A stretch of DNA of 26,846 nucleotides, from NCBI GenBank assembly GCA_002633005.1, contig NMRA01000114.1, forward strand, positions 184,724-211,569, written 5' to 3'. The notes under the pieces are model-generated. The model was not told the origin of the DNA and searched no databases. It worked only from the letters and a program-made list of their open reading frames with translations. The DNA is from Phoronis australis. Its lineage: Eukaryota; Phoronida; Phoronidae. Both the position numbers and the translations under genes were made by a program. Shown one piece after another: positions 10,512 through 22,043 of the stretch (positions are counted from its first letter, which is position 1; every line of letters begins with the position of its first letter).

Positions 10512-11754
10512 AATGGCGGACGATGTCGATGGGCCTTCATGTTCCTTTAGAGTTTATTCTGCAAAAAATCCGATCACAAAAGCTTTGTGCTTTAGTGAGT
10601 TATGTCAAAGACACCACTGAACATTTGAGATACAGGAAACTACCTCACAAAGCAAGGCCTGTGCCAGAGTACGCACTCGTACTACCCAGAGTCGGTGAAT
10701 TTCTGACTGAACAGGACCAGTCATGGAAGAGTCAGGTAATGCTGGATGTTACCACTCTGCTCCTCTCCTCCTGAACGTAGCAGCCTTGTCAAATTCTACC
10801 GGCATTTCTGTTTCGAGATATGACTTTAGTGAAAGTCAGAATGGAAAGGATCTCTGTGATCGCAAGATCGCTCCACTCAAACAACATGCAAAGTACTTTG
10901 TAGCCGAAGGTAAAAATATCATAAAGTTTCTGGATTTTAAAGAAGCATTACTTTCCAGTGGCCATGTGAAGGGATGTTATGTGTCTGCATGTTCAGTCAA
11001 TGCAACAAAGTCTTTTCCAAAATACCCAGTTCCTGGTATAAGCACATTCCCAAATTCCCACTATTCCACCCAAGGAATTCGCGTGTGGAAATCATTCCAT
11101 GTAGGTGACGGTAAGTTCGTACAAATACTGACAAAATGGGAAACCTATTTCTCTAAAATACACTAACATCTCTAGACATGGCGGAGTTTCAACACCAAGA
11201 GTTAAGGTTGGCATTGTATCTAGTGAAGAGCCTCAACAAAGTTCCCTTGTACCCAGCAAGGTTACTCGAAATTTTTTGCTACAGACGCAGAACTAGGTCA
11301 GCATTTGGATGTGGGTAACTACACTGAACATTTTACAGAGGGAAACCACGTATGACCACATCGCACGACAGTGGTCAGAAATGCAAGAACCGGAGCGTCA
11401 TTTGAGGCAGCCTCAGAGTACTATTTTAATGAGACGAATGCTGAAGCAATAGGTTAGGCATTGAAAAAAAGAAAAGTGTCAACAAGATTTTCATCAAAGG
11501 TTAAAAACTTTCTGACGAACATATTCGATGAAGGAGATAAGTCAGGTAAAAACGTTCACCCTCGGAAGAGCCAAAATGGAGAAAACATTACGAGAACCCA
11601 CTGGTAAAGTATTTACCTGTGATATTAAGTGAATCGCATATTGGTGGATTTTTTCGAGGTTGTCTGCAGCAATGTTTATGACGATGCAATTTCTGCTGAA
11701 GATGCTGTTATATCGTATTTACTGAATGAAGTGGTAAATGAGCTCAACGTTTAG
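10512..11754 (+). pseudogene. Eroded gene of an uncharacterised zinc-finger/RNase H-like-looking family
   Basis: An ATG with a good context (AAAATGG) at 10512 opens a frame starting M-A-D-D-V-D-G-P-S-C, stopped after about 35 codons. The frame changes, and 10723-11166 holds the best-kept part, with R-Y-D-F-S-E-S-Q-N-G-K-D-L-C-D-R near residues 32-47 and H-V-K-G-C-Y-V-S near residues 86-93. Around 11276-11370, split over two frames, is a C2H2-like remnant (G-Q-H-L-D-V-G-N) and then T-Y-D-H-I-A-R-Q-W. Near 11450 the motif G-stop-A-L-K-K-R-K and R-F-S-S-K-V-K-N-F-L appear; a Trp codon seems to have become TAG. A terminal piece ends E-L-N-V-stop at 11754. I recognise this motif order from multi-copy, unnamed proteins of cnidarians, amphioxus and other invertebrates; their function is unknown to me. 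At least three frameshifts and several stops make this copy dead. No introns are evident. Confidence 0.6.
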
Positions 11755-12795
11755 CCTAGTTTTGTAGCATACCAGTCAAAGGTGTGTGATACATGAAGTC
11801 GAGACCGTTACTTCTGTTTACTTCATGTCTGTCATGAATGAGTCATTAATAAAATTGTCTCTCGTGAATTATATTCTATTGACTGTGAATGTGTACCTTT
11901 TTATACCACTGATGATCACACTGACAGAAATATTCAGCGTTAGGGTGCCCGGTGTGTGGAGGGAACACCAGATTACTGGCGACTGGTGGCGACTAAAATT
12001 TGTAGCAACCAGCAGGGACATTACAATATGAACCCAAAGTTACAATGACTATTGACAAGTTGAAGGATTTTTTGCACTGAACACTAGGGGGCCATATCCA
12101 CCTTGGGTGCCTTCCTTTGCTTGTGGCACCAACAAGGCAAATAGAAAACAAGGCAGGGGTGAGTTCAGTAACACTAGAACCTCTATAAAATTTATCCAAA
12201 ACCAAGTGTTCTCATTTAAAATGCAGGGCTATATCTCGCGAAGTCTTGAATTATAGCAAGGTCCTCGTGTTAACTGCTCTTATTCTAGATGCGTCTTCAG
12301 TCTCTACGTAAACAAAAGCAGCGCCATCTACTCATTTAGAACCACGCATGCCAGTTGATTTACGTTACATATTTTTTGTAATAAGCAATAATCATCAATG
12401 CCGTTTTCAGAGAATGGTAATTAATAATGCTGTCTGCCTTTTCTCCAAAATACAAGGTTTTTATGTCGTGTTTCGCAAGCTAATTATATGTTCCAAGAGC
12501 CCCCTATTGGCAGCAGAGGCAACTGAGAACATGCAAAAGGACGAAGTGCAGTTCGTGTAATGTTTCGTACGCATAAACTACATTAGAGGCAAGATTTTTT
12601 ATTTTAGATTATGAACAGGTTAGGAATGACTAAACAAATTATTATAAAGTCAATTTCAGGAAAGGTGCGTTATGGCTTCTACAGAGTGCCAAATTTGGCC
12701 GAAAATGGCTTCAGTGAAAACCTGAAAAATAGCCGTTTTTGCCTCACAAATTCATAACGTACAAATTTAAAAATGGATTTTGAAAGTTATACCAT

Positions 12796-13073
12796 TAAAT
12801 TATTCAGCCACTGCGCTTTCAATTCGTATTATTCATTTGTTTTGACCTTACCACACATGCTAGTAAAATGCATTCAAACATGCCTACTTCGACGCCCAAT
12901 TTTGTTGCAAAATGGAGGTACAGGTCATAAAAAGAAAAATAATGAATGAAAATTCTTAAAAAGTGAGCTTTTTCTACATCTCAACAAACCAAACTCATGT
13001 GCTAAGTTTCAAAAAAATCGGTGATTTTGGGTATAGACTCTACCTGTTGGTTTTTATATGGAGTCACTCTTAA
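12796..13073 (-). repeat. Right inverted-repeat arm of the TTAA-flanked element
   Basis: Read on the minus strand it starts TTAAGAG at 13073 and matches the left arm at its terminus, at AGTCTATAC and at the GAAAGC...AGTGGCTGAA block. The 11755-12795 stretch between the gene remnant and this arm has no recognisable gene. Confidence 0.55.
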
Positions 13074-13232
13074 TTTTCATAACTAAGCTTCATCGAAGAC
13101 ATGTGTAGAAATAGAAAGGACCATTGAAGAAAGTAAGCACTTTTAAGTCATAACTTTAAGTGTGGAATGAATTTTTGACGAGGTGAAAACTCTTAAGTCG
13201 GTGACCGGACATGGCCTACCGCCTGTTAAAAA

Positions 13233-13735
13233 CACAGGCGTCCTCAGCCTGTGACCGTCCCCAATACACTGTATAGAATACTACAAGAACTAGAAATTCC
13301 ACGGGTGCTTCACTTCAGCCGTCCATATCAAACGCAATTTACACAAAACAGAGAATTGCTCTTTCTTCGAATACTATTTACAGTGTCCTGTTCCACTGAA
13401 CAAATTCGAGGTCAAGGCACAAAAATCTTCTCAAAAGGTCGCTGCGTACTAACTTCACGTGATTCATATCAAGGTCAAGTAGGGTACGGAATAATCCGAT
13501 GAGTTACAAATCGACGGCAATAGCCTGTTCATCACGCAGAACGTTACTAAATGGTCTGGCTAAGTGTGGAGTTATTGATGTCGTGACCTTCCGTGACAAA
13601 CCGCCAATTTCCGTGTGGCATACTGTATTGCAAGTACGCAGCGACTTTTTGGGAAGGTTTTTGTGCATTGACCTCGAATTTGTTGCGAACTCGGTGTAGC
13701 AGGACACTGCAAATGGTATTGGGAGAAAGAGGAAT
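13233..13735. mobile_element. Foldback element, second full copy
   Basis: The head (CACAGGCGTCCTCAGCCTGT, then CCCCAATACACTGTATAG) matches the complement of 6435-6486. GGGTGCTTCACTT and CCGTCCATATCAAACGCAAT follow, as in the 6496 copy. The arms, about 13362-13450 and 13630-13735, pair well: AAATTCGAGGTCAAGGCAC against the complement of GTGCATTGACCTCGAATTT, ending GTCGCTGCGTAC on both. The loop side shares GGTCTGGCTAAGTGTGGAGT with 6871-6890. A matching far terminus was not found for either large copy. Confidence 0.7.
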
Positions 13736-16700
13736 AAACTGTAAATGTGCTTAAATTTTCGTTTCATCACGTGACGGTATCCAGTCACAGTGATCTCAAC
13801 ATGTTACCACGTGCGGTATTTTCAGGGTTTAGGTCAATGATTTATTTTTCGATCTCGGACATCAAAAGCAATGCCAAGCGACAATTCATCCTTTTGATAA
13901 CTGAGCTTCATCAGCTCTTCTACTCGTAAATTGTCTTTCTATAGATTTTTTTAGTGGACTCACAAAATGTCGATTTTCCATAAATTATTTGAAAAATCTA
14001 ACGCGTCGACTTGTGGTCGAGCCAGTCTCGCAAACTGATGACTGAAGTAAACTCTACGGCCATTCTCTGAAATTTTGTTACTGGCAGAGGCACAGCTTAA
14101 TAATAGGCCTTTTATTATAATGGCGAGAGGCCAAAGCAAATCTATCTAAGCACACGACTACTAGGCAGAAGTTCAAGCACATGTTGTGGACAACGAGAAC
14201 GCGTCATACGTAGGCAGTGTATGCCGTATACTGACAGGAGAAGCGTGCATACAATATCAAGAGTGTATTTTTGTTACCCGTATCCATGTTAAAGACGGGG
14301 TAACTGCATGGGAGTCATGAGAAAACTCCAACGCTAACAGTTGGGCTTTTTGTTAATCCCAACGCCTAAGCGAGTCTAAGACAGACTATGGATAACCCTA
14401 GCTAAGCGATTCACAAATTAATGCTCGTGGCTTAGCCGGGATGCTGAAGAAAACCTTGTCGTTAATTTCTCTACAGATGCATCGGTTATAAAAATTCAGA
14501 GACGGTTGTTGTTTACTTTTCATTTTTAGAAGCTTTCTTTGTCATGTTTTGCAGGTGTCAACTTCAACAGCACTGACTTTGGACCTCTGGAGCTCTTCCC
14601 ATAGAAAGGGTGCACGAGACATGTCGTTCAGTGGAGGACTTTTTCAGTTCGTAACAACTTTCTTTGCGAAAGAGCTTCCTTCATAAACAATCAATATGGG
14701 AGCTCAAAGAAGTCCAAAAGGTTTCTTTTTTCAACAGCACTGATCTACACTAAGGGTTTTGTAATTTTTAAAACATTACGGTGTTTTCCCGTTGCTCCCA
14801 ACTTGTTCTATTCTATAGTCCAACAACGAGTTGGGAAGATCACCCATGTAGCCAATATCTTACACGACTGATAAACACCACTCAGGCAATCATGGTTCGA
14901 TGGCCGGCTCTATTTTGTTCGATAATTGCTCTAATCTCCGGTCAGATCGTATCAGCCTGACTGGGCTGTGCTGCTAAAAATGAAAGCTGAGTTATAACAT
15001 ATTTGAACATAAACCACTAGTATTTCTGAATTCCTTGTCCAATGCTGATCATATTTAGTTTTTGAATCACCCCAATTAGCCCAACAACAACAGAAGTTAA
15101 GACAATCTACATGTATTCTGCCAGGTTTCAGTAACCAGTAAAGTCTGGGAGATAATTGCCCTGCTTGTTGTCATAAGGGACAAAAGACTGAGCTGGGCAG
15201 TAAACAAAGGAGTCAGATGTTATCAGAACCCCTTACGTCTGGAAAAGTTGCTGAACGACAGAATGCCGTCATGACTACTTATTTTTCTCAACTTTGGTTG
15301 CAAAAGCTATACTCGTAAAACACGGCACCTCTCCTCGTACAGTTTTAAGCTAATGGATTAAACATTTATCTGTCAAAAATCATACGTACGAACGAGTTAG
15401 GTTTAAAGAATTAACCCTCCACAAAGGATTAAGTTTCAGGAACAAACCTCTACGAAATGACGACTTATCCATGGAAAGGCCCTACAAATGGGTCCCTCTT
15501 TTTCGAATCTACACTCTAATTATGTGGGTGTGCTAATGTCAAAATATATATCGATTAAATAATTAGTAAGGATATATCCATTTTAAGTTGCCCAAACTGA
15601 AAACATGTAATTTTAAGTCATGAGGTCAAACTTGTTTTCATGTATTTTAACACCAGAATCTATTTTTAGATGATGTTTACTACTTTGGTTTAGGGGTCAT
15701 AGGCGGTGGGCCAGATCTCACGGCATTCATTCTTGTGAGTACTTTGGGGGCAACCTAGTTCTTTTTCTACACTTATAAATCAAATTCCAAAAAGTTCCCA
15801 CGTTTACACTTGCACATTTTTTTATAAAAGGCGTTTTGGTTGCAATGAATACTGTGCACATTTCTGCCACTTGGTGGCGCTTTTCTATTAAATTGACCAA
15901 TCAGAGAGCCAGATTGTATTGTTGTACTTAGTAACTTCAATATGCCAGGTCCCATAGAGTCTGATGCCTTTATAATTCAAGTTTTGTCAAATAGCACTTA
16001 ATTACGATAACCAGAACTTGAAGAATTATAGAGAAGCATCCTGCCGAAAGCTGATGAAATGTGGAACTCTGTAGATCAGTAGATCGAAAAGAAGGAGAGG
16101 TGTCACAAAAGTTTGTGCAGAAAACAGCTGCTTTGCCCAACTAACATATGACATGTCCTGCTATACTGCTGAAAGGACATAGATAAAAATTAAAAGGACA
16201 TAGAAACGCATAGCAACGTTTCAAGGCACCAGCAGTAGTACTAAAGCTGAAGTTGCTGAAAGTGACACAGATGTTATCCAAGATTTCCCTACAAAATCAA
16301 TTATACTTTCAAAATCTAAAACACGAAATTAACCAGAACAAGATTGGAACAGTCTGACACATGAGTAATGGTTACATCATTTGTGAGCAGGAAAAATGTT
16401 TTATCAAACACATTCCAAGAAAGAGGAAAAAGTAATAAATTTACAGCTTTTTAAAACAGGTATGTGTGTTTTTGAAAGGTACATCTCAGTGTTTTCCAAG
16501 TGTGTTCAGTATTTTTATCAATAGATTTTCTACTTGTTCAGCCCCTTGTCTGCACATGCCTTAGACAATACCGCTGGCCCAGTAAAGGTTGTGATCATAC
16601 CACAAGTCCACAATATGCCGGATGCTTTTCGGCAAATTTTGCACCACACTAATTAAGCCATCAGTCATGTTGCTATGAGTTTAGAAATAACTTTTCAGCA

Positions 16701-19654
16701 TAGAAGGATGCCTTAGGAGGCCGTTAATGTTTTTATTTGTTCCCAGTTTCTACAAATACTCCTGCAGTCCTGTTTTTCGAACACTCCGTCATTCAGTTGC
16801 CTAATCAACACTGCTTGGGCCACGGGATAATCATAAGGCTTTATAGTGTGGGTGCGATTTAAGCACTTTAAGTCAAAAATTTTTGAGAATGCTAAATGGA
16901 GTAGATGGTAGCAATAAACATGCCCAAGTGGGGTAACCTCTTCTAAATTTTTCGTAAACTTTAATTACTTAGGTGGCTGCAACACGTATAGGTACTATCT
17001 TACTACCCATGATGCAGGTGACAAGGTCTCAGTTAACTTCCTGTTTGTTAGCCGTTGCCCTTGACGAGATCCTCTTTAGAATCTTGCAAGAGTTGGACCT
17101 GTTGTACAATTTCTTCTGTACACTGTAGAAAACATTTTAGCTTCAACTACTTTAAAATTCTTTTTGAGTATTTTGCATTGACCCCAGAACCAAAAAGATA
17201 AACATCATCGAAAAATAGATCTTGACCTCAAACATACATGTAAGCAAGTTTAACCCCATGGTTTAAAAGTACAAATGCACAAAGTTTGGGCAACTTAAAA
17301 CGGAACCACGTGTACCAATTACTTAATCAAAAAATATTCTGTCAGTGTATGTTATTAATCAGATTTCCTCAAAGTCATGTAAGCTTTGTCATAATTGATA
17401 TAAATGATATTTCTGCCTACGCGCTACTTCGGTGGGCACTTACATATAGTCAGAAACTCGGCATATTGTGAATAGTTCAAGTTTGTCCACAACAGATGCA
17501 TTCACGAAACTAATTCATGTTTTTGCTAGAAGAACTGATGCCGAAGCCTTTCAATGCTAACTTGTCACTGATTCAGCCGCGTTTTAAAGTTGATATTCAT
17601 GGGTAGAGAGAAATGCGGCAATAAAGAGACAATTAAGATTCGCTTTGACAGATCTTTATTTTGCTTTAGTCAACGGTACATTTGTGTAAATGTCATCAAT
17701 GTCATTGGTCTTTCACTAGTCTGAAAATGAAATTTAAAACAGTAATTATGCAGTTACAGTGGTGATATGCTCGAATACAGAATGAAAGACACTTGTGTTG
17801 AATACAGACTGACCGAGTGGAAGAGTAAAGAATTGTCAAAATACAAGTCAGAGTTATAAATGTAGTTTTAGTTCGAAGAATATATTTCTGGCCACAGTGT
17901 CGACATATACCAGTGTCAAAAATTCATTCACAACTTTTAGAACTGACTACAAAGTAATTTTCTCGCCTTTGCCAAGCCGACTATGCCCATTGGCATGAAC
18001 CGGTCCCAAAAAGGACGGACCCAGCTAAGTTCATTTAATTTTTTTGTATTTGTGTCCCTATTTACTCACAGATGTAACTTTTCTCACTATTTGGTTTTGA
18101 TAATGAGGTCTTTTTTACTAATAACATAATCTAATAATATACTTTCAAATTGCGCTCCAACGTCAATCAAAATAAGTAGAGACTTGGTCCTTAATTTAGG
18201 GACGCTGCATGAAAACCACACTACTTATTATCAATAATACTGGGAATTTAACGTAGACCTCACTCTAGATTTGTATCAAATCCAACACTTCACTTAGTAA
18301 TGAAACTAAAATAACACAAGAGAGGACAATAAGTGTTTTCAGAAATTCACAAATACGCAGTAAACTTTTCTCAGGTGAGTCCCTATTTGGGACTGTTTCA
18401 GGTAACAGGGGACTTGCTCCTGGAGATCTGGCTCATTTTCTAAGGCTTTGCAGCTTTCGTCTATGAACACCGGTAGGCAGCAACGAAATTTTGTCGCGAA
18501 ACATTCAGTCATCAATCTATAGTAGGAAGAGTATGCATAAAGCGGCTCTAAAACGTCGAATAAAAGCAATTTCGCAGAATAGTCCAGAAGTGGTGATTTT
18601 CCATTTTAAATTAGTTGTTCATCAAGATGTATTCATGGTTATCTCCGTCGTCAGAAATATCCCCGAGATTGTGGGGTCAAGTTAAGGATAATAACATTAA
18701 CGTTTAAAATGATGAACAGATATTTTTTAAAAAACGACAATAACTTCAAGCTAAAGTATTCTCAATTTCTGGATCAGGCGACCTAACATCCAAACTCAGA
18801 TTGGTCTAAGACTTGGACTCTGAACTTAGTCAATCAAGCTAGCTTGTCCAATAAGCCGCCACTAGATTCTGCACCACAAGATATGTCGTATGATTCCAGG
18901 CTAGTATTCAGTTACTGTCTCGGTGCTAGAGAAATCTTGCCCGAATCACGTGTCCCCATTTCAATTACATTGCAATATCACGCGTAATCTCGTCGTGGTT
19001 TTCCATCGAGGCCCTAACGTTACATAACTCTACCCAGTATTGGAAAAGTAGAACCTTTAGTCGTATGTCTAAGATTTGGCAGGATCTTGGTTAGGTTAAA
19101 AAAGCGTGATAGGCTCTGGTCTGTGTTTTTGAGATTTGATGCAGTTACACCGTATGCATGTAATTTTACACCTTTTGGAAGTCACATAATACGATGTACT
19201 GAGCCACAACACAACGTTCCTTACAATATATTTTTATCACTCCGGCTGGTCTGCTCACTCAGCTTGTCCTCAATATGACTTGAAGGTTGTTATACCCCAA
19301 TTTTCTCTTTGGTGAACACACTTGGTACTTTATGCATTGATGATATTTCACAATTTGTTTTCCTCAACCTACTTAGTAGGCAATCGGCTATCACCCATTT
19401 GGTATTGTTTACCATTAGGTACTACAGTAACCTATACCACTGAGTATCCTACACTCAATTACACAATGGGTATCGTAAATTTGTGTTATCTCTTGGAATT
19501 AAGGAGCCCATCTGTTGTTACATGTGTTTGTGGAGCTTTTGGGAAAAAATGCCAAAATTAATGGCGTTGAGTGCTGATTTTGAGACGTAAGCTTCAAAAA
19601 TGTTTAGTCACAGCCCGAATCAATTTTTCTAGGTTATTTTGTTTTGTTCGTTTT
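13736..19654. other. Long stretch without recognisable genes
   Basis: No open frame exceeds about 80 codons and none shows a family motif. Isolated splice-like words occur, such as CTCAG|GTGAGT at 18372 and CAG|GTATGT near 16459, but they do not pair into exons I can support. The part below 19655 includes the 3' side of the defensin-like gene, where no AATAAA was seen on the minus strand in the first few hundred bases. Confidence 0.5.
14892..14960 (+). other. Orphan signal-peptide-like reading frame (22 codons)
   Basis: ATG at 14892 opens M-V-R-W-P-A-L-F-C-S-I-I-A-L-I-S-G and a stop follows at 14958-14960. The hydrophobic stretch looks like a secretion signal. CCG|GTCAGA at 14939 is a weak donor that could carry it into another exon, but no partner was identified. 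A chance ORF is equally likely. Confidence 0.2.
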
Positions 19655-19776
19655 TTACTTACGGTAACATAAACACCCGGGGGGAAATCCGGCGCAATAT
19701 CCGTCATTATAGTTCCAACGTTTGCAATTGTCCGAGCAAATAGAAGGAGCACATCTGCGGAATCTTTGCAGTGCAA
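19655..19776 (-). CDS. Defensin-like gene, exon 2 (CS-alpha-beta six-cysteine domain)
   Basis: The last coding exon follows a strong acceptor (CTCTGTTTCAG) at 19787-19777. Two bases complete the split codon, then 39 codons and TAA at 19657-19655. Within these 39 residues the cysteines fall at 8, 13, 17, 27, 34 and 36, giving C-x4-C-x3-C-x9-C-x6-C-x-C. The C-x3-C helix signature, the final C-x-C and a G-Y-C gamma-core are those of the CS-alpha-beta fold. The C-terminal C-L-C-Y-R-K resembles mollusc and arthropod defensin tails. The domain is preceded by R-F-R-R, a likely processing site. Known members are secreted antimicrobial peptides that act on microbial membranes or lipid II; here that role is inferred. 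The same fold occurs in some ion-channel toxins, but the tail and short n-loop favour a defensin. A GTAAGT covers the last codons and stop and could pass for a donor; ending at the TAA gives the better family fit. The other two frames show no such pattern. Confidence 0.8.
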
Positions 19777-20185
19777 CTGAAACAGAGGACATTATTCACT
19801 TGTAAAATACAGTCGCATTTCATTCTTACCGCTCTAGTGGTAATCGTGTGCAGTTTCACCCCGTGGCTGAGAGTCGGATCGGGGTGCAACGATGGAATAA
19901 CAGGACCACAATGTAGAAAGTGACGGAAATACAGCTTGTTGCATAACATTGTTGGAGGGCATGTTCTGAGAAGGAAAGACACGTGGGACTGTCAGATCAT
20001 TATCAATTAGAGCATCCGTGCAGTTCATGAAGCATACAAGTTGACTACCACACTGTTGAAATATCTCTAATTTATCTTAATCTGAAGATGATTTTAAATA
20101 TGACCATTTCTGTCAAGGCGAAGTTGCGGTCATTAACATATAATATGGATAATTAGACAAATTGTTGTCAAATGATAATTTCATG

Positions 20186-20218
20186 AGTATACATGTACAC
20201 CTGTACACCATGTATACT
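20186..20218. repeat. 33-bp imperfect palindrome
   Basis: AGTATACAT at 20186-20194 is mirrored by ATGTATACT at 20210-20218, with an inner GTACACCTGTAC hairpin. It lies in an AT-rich stretch of the defensin intron. No function is apparent. Confidence 0.6.
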
Positions 20219-20339
20219 TGCCTTAATATAGTATTAAAAATATCTGTCATATACTGTAGGTGATGATAACTGCATATCACGAATCGAGATTGTGATAACC
20301 CACAGATATACATATATAGATTATTACATGGCGAAGTCG

Positions 20340-20480
20340 TTATCTCCCGTTATCACGTTCGATGGCGTCAGACGCTGAGTGGTGTAGTGGTAAAGTCGAC
20401 GACCAGAAACTTTTGAGGTCGGGGTTCGAAACTGGCCTCGATTCCTGCCAAAATGTTATATCACTAGTGAGATAATTAAA
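20340..20480 (+). mobile_element. tRNA-like SINE head with Pol III A and B boxes
   Basis: An A-box-like TGGTGTAGTGG (20380-20390) and a B-box-like GGTTCGAAACT (20423-20433) are separated by 32 bases, the spacing of an internal RNA polymerase III promoter. Between them CGACC (20400-20404) pairs with GGTCG (20417-20421) around a 12-base loop, too long for a true anticodon loop. No proper acceptor stem closes the structure, so this is tRNA-derived rather than a tRNA gene. The sequence runs straight into a long palindrome. Confidence 0.6.
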
Positions 20481-20481
20481 T

Positions 20482-20760
20482 GGGTTATTACACGGTTGTA
20501 TTGGCCATCCGAGGCTAATATTGTGGTATAAATATAGGTTATCCCACATACATTGGAATACTGCTGCCATATTCTATCGAGAACACAGTTCATCTGGGAA
20601 TGTCCCAACGAGACCCAAGGTCGCCAGTGGGGACACTCGCAGATGGAATGAATTCGAGATAGGATATCGCAGAAGTATTCCTATGTATGTGGGAAAACCT
20701 ATTTATCCCTTATATTTGGACTTATTTGCATCATCGAGGCAATACCTTGTTGCCGTGTGA
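20482..20760. repeat. Long imperfect palindrome (foldback), about 280 bp
   Basis: The halves of this segment are reverse complements around an axis near 20618. TTATCCCACATACATTGGAA (about 20539-20558) faces the complement of TTCCTATGTATGTGGGAAAA (about 20678-20697). The arms also share ATAAATA..GGTT and TTCATCT/TTCCATCT, and reach the centre at CTGGGAATGTCCC against the complement of GGGGACACTCGCAG. The outer arms include ACACGG on both sides but are weaker. It has no protein-coding sign. It lies directly after the SINE head and may be its body or a separate element. Confidence 0.7.
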
Positions 20761-21689
20761 TCCGACTTGTTGTTATATGACGTCATCTGTATGCCAAGTA
20801 CGGTACCAAAATTGGTTAAGCTGCAAGACATTCTGTGAAAGTGTTGAATAACCAGTAAAGTTTTATTTTGTTATAAATTCATCGGAATTTTTAGATTGTG
20901 AAAGTTAAAGCATTGCACCATTCAATCATATCAAAAGTTTGTTGAAACAATCCATCCGGGAATATAAAAATTGAAACATTGCCTGAACTGAGTTGTCTGC
21001 AATGGAGACCTTGTTGTTAGCTTCGATGAATTTCCTGGTCTATTTTCGTGTCTTAGCTTCTGAAATGTACATAGCAATAGAAACATTTCCCCGTGTTTAT
21101 CACGGCATTGGGAAATAACGATGGAAATTGTGCTGATTTGCAAAGCATGAGGTAAGGACTATCGCAAAGCAGAAGTTATACGCCACGGCAGGCGACGGAG
21201 AGTTGAGCGCTGCAAGCAGACGATTGCTTCAGTAAAAAAACACATACTCGTTATTACGTCTTGATTTCCTGTAAAGACCTTAGATTCCATGGTAGATATA
21301 CTGTATGCATCCATAACGAAACATTTTTGTAGGATTTGAATTAGATTTTGGCAGATTTTACTAGCCGGTGACCTTACTCAGTTTGACCTACTTACATGTA
21401 TGATGACCCAGATTGAAACTTCAGCAAAGCCCAAAAATAACCGCCTGATCACCGTGCGTCGGAATTTTCATCGGTAAATCTTTTCTGTTTTTAGAGCAGT
21501 AAAACTGCTTTTTCAGGAACGATGCCTCGAATTAATGATTTAGAATACGGCCTCTACCGTGATATACAGTGTACATGTGCGGATTGGCTCTATTTTCCCG
21601 TATATCGCAATTGAATACGTCACATATACAATGGCCATATTTTCATATATATGGGATAAATAAATTTAAAAATCTGGTGTTCAGATTAC

Positions 21690-22043
21690 AATGATATGTG
21701 ATTACGAATGTAAACAATTCATTTTCATTCACATGTACATGTATACACGTCTATCCACTCACACAAAGAGATTTAATATTATAAAGAATTTCATTTGGGT
21801 TGAGTTCTTCACATCCATATAGCAAAAATATAATTTTGTTGTACAATTGCGGAATTTCAGAATATTTTGTTAACACTGGGGTGTTGGTTAAGTTTTTGGA
21901 TGTATCCATGGACAGGTGGAGTTTACGACGGGTTCCTAGTTTGCTCCAGTTGAGACTATTTGGAGCCTTGATTGTGTTGGACCCTTCAGTGCATGCCCCT
22001 GTTATGGCTAAAATTGTTTGGTATTGTCTTTGAAAGCCCTCCT
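21690..22043 (-). mobile_element. LINE 3' fragment inserted in or fused to Gypsy gag
   Basis: The minus strand encodes A-I-T-G-A-C-T-E-G-S-N-T-I-K-A and S-L-N-W-S-K, matching the LINE at 7582 at the same position. Further on, N-P-N-E-I-L-Y-N-I-K-S-L-C matches the region 8300-8385 of that copy. Similarity continues into the 3' UTR (TTACATTCGTAATCA) and stops near 21690, so the last part of the tail is missing. An internal deletion removes the middle of the RT end seen in the other copy. The upstream junction falls directly in a gag-like frame. Confidence 0.7.

Larger units (their letters stand above)
9585..13073 (+). mobile_element. Putative TTAA-flanked DNA transposon, decayed
   Basis: Two diverged inverted repeats bound this 3.5-kb segment. 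The left end reads TTAA-GAG then ACAGTCCATATAAAAACCA. The right end, read on the minus strand from 13073, is TTAA-GAG then TGACTCCATATAAAAACCA. Similarity continues inwards: AGTCTATAC occurs about 45 bases in on the left and 33 on the right, and a block with GAAAGC...AGTGGCTGAA occurs about 245 bases in on both sides (9834-9865 and 12824-12796). A degenerate gene of about 1.24 kb sits between the arms. TTAA target duplications are known for piggyBac and Kolobok elements; the enclosed protein is not one I can assign to either. The inverted repeats are seen directly; the transposon reading is inferred. Confidence 0.5.

Noticed and set aside
19594-19776. 60-codon minus-strand frame through the defensin exon (L-H-C-K-D...)
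   Set aside because: It is the wrong frame: it starts at TTG at the splice acceptor, while the neighbouring frame gives the six-cysteine domain.
19830-19965. Candidate middle exon of the defensin-like gene (strong CCTTCTCAG acceptor, GCG|GTAAGA donor, minus strand)
   Set aside because: Its 136-base length cannot keep the frame between exon 1 and exon 2, and the frames entered in phase 1 or phase 0 contain stops. It may be decoy splice sites or an alternative transcript.
20376-20452. True tRNA gene
   Set aside because: A and B boxes are present, but there is no closing acceptor stem and the middle loop is too long; tRNA-derived repeat preferred.
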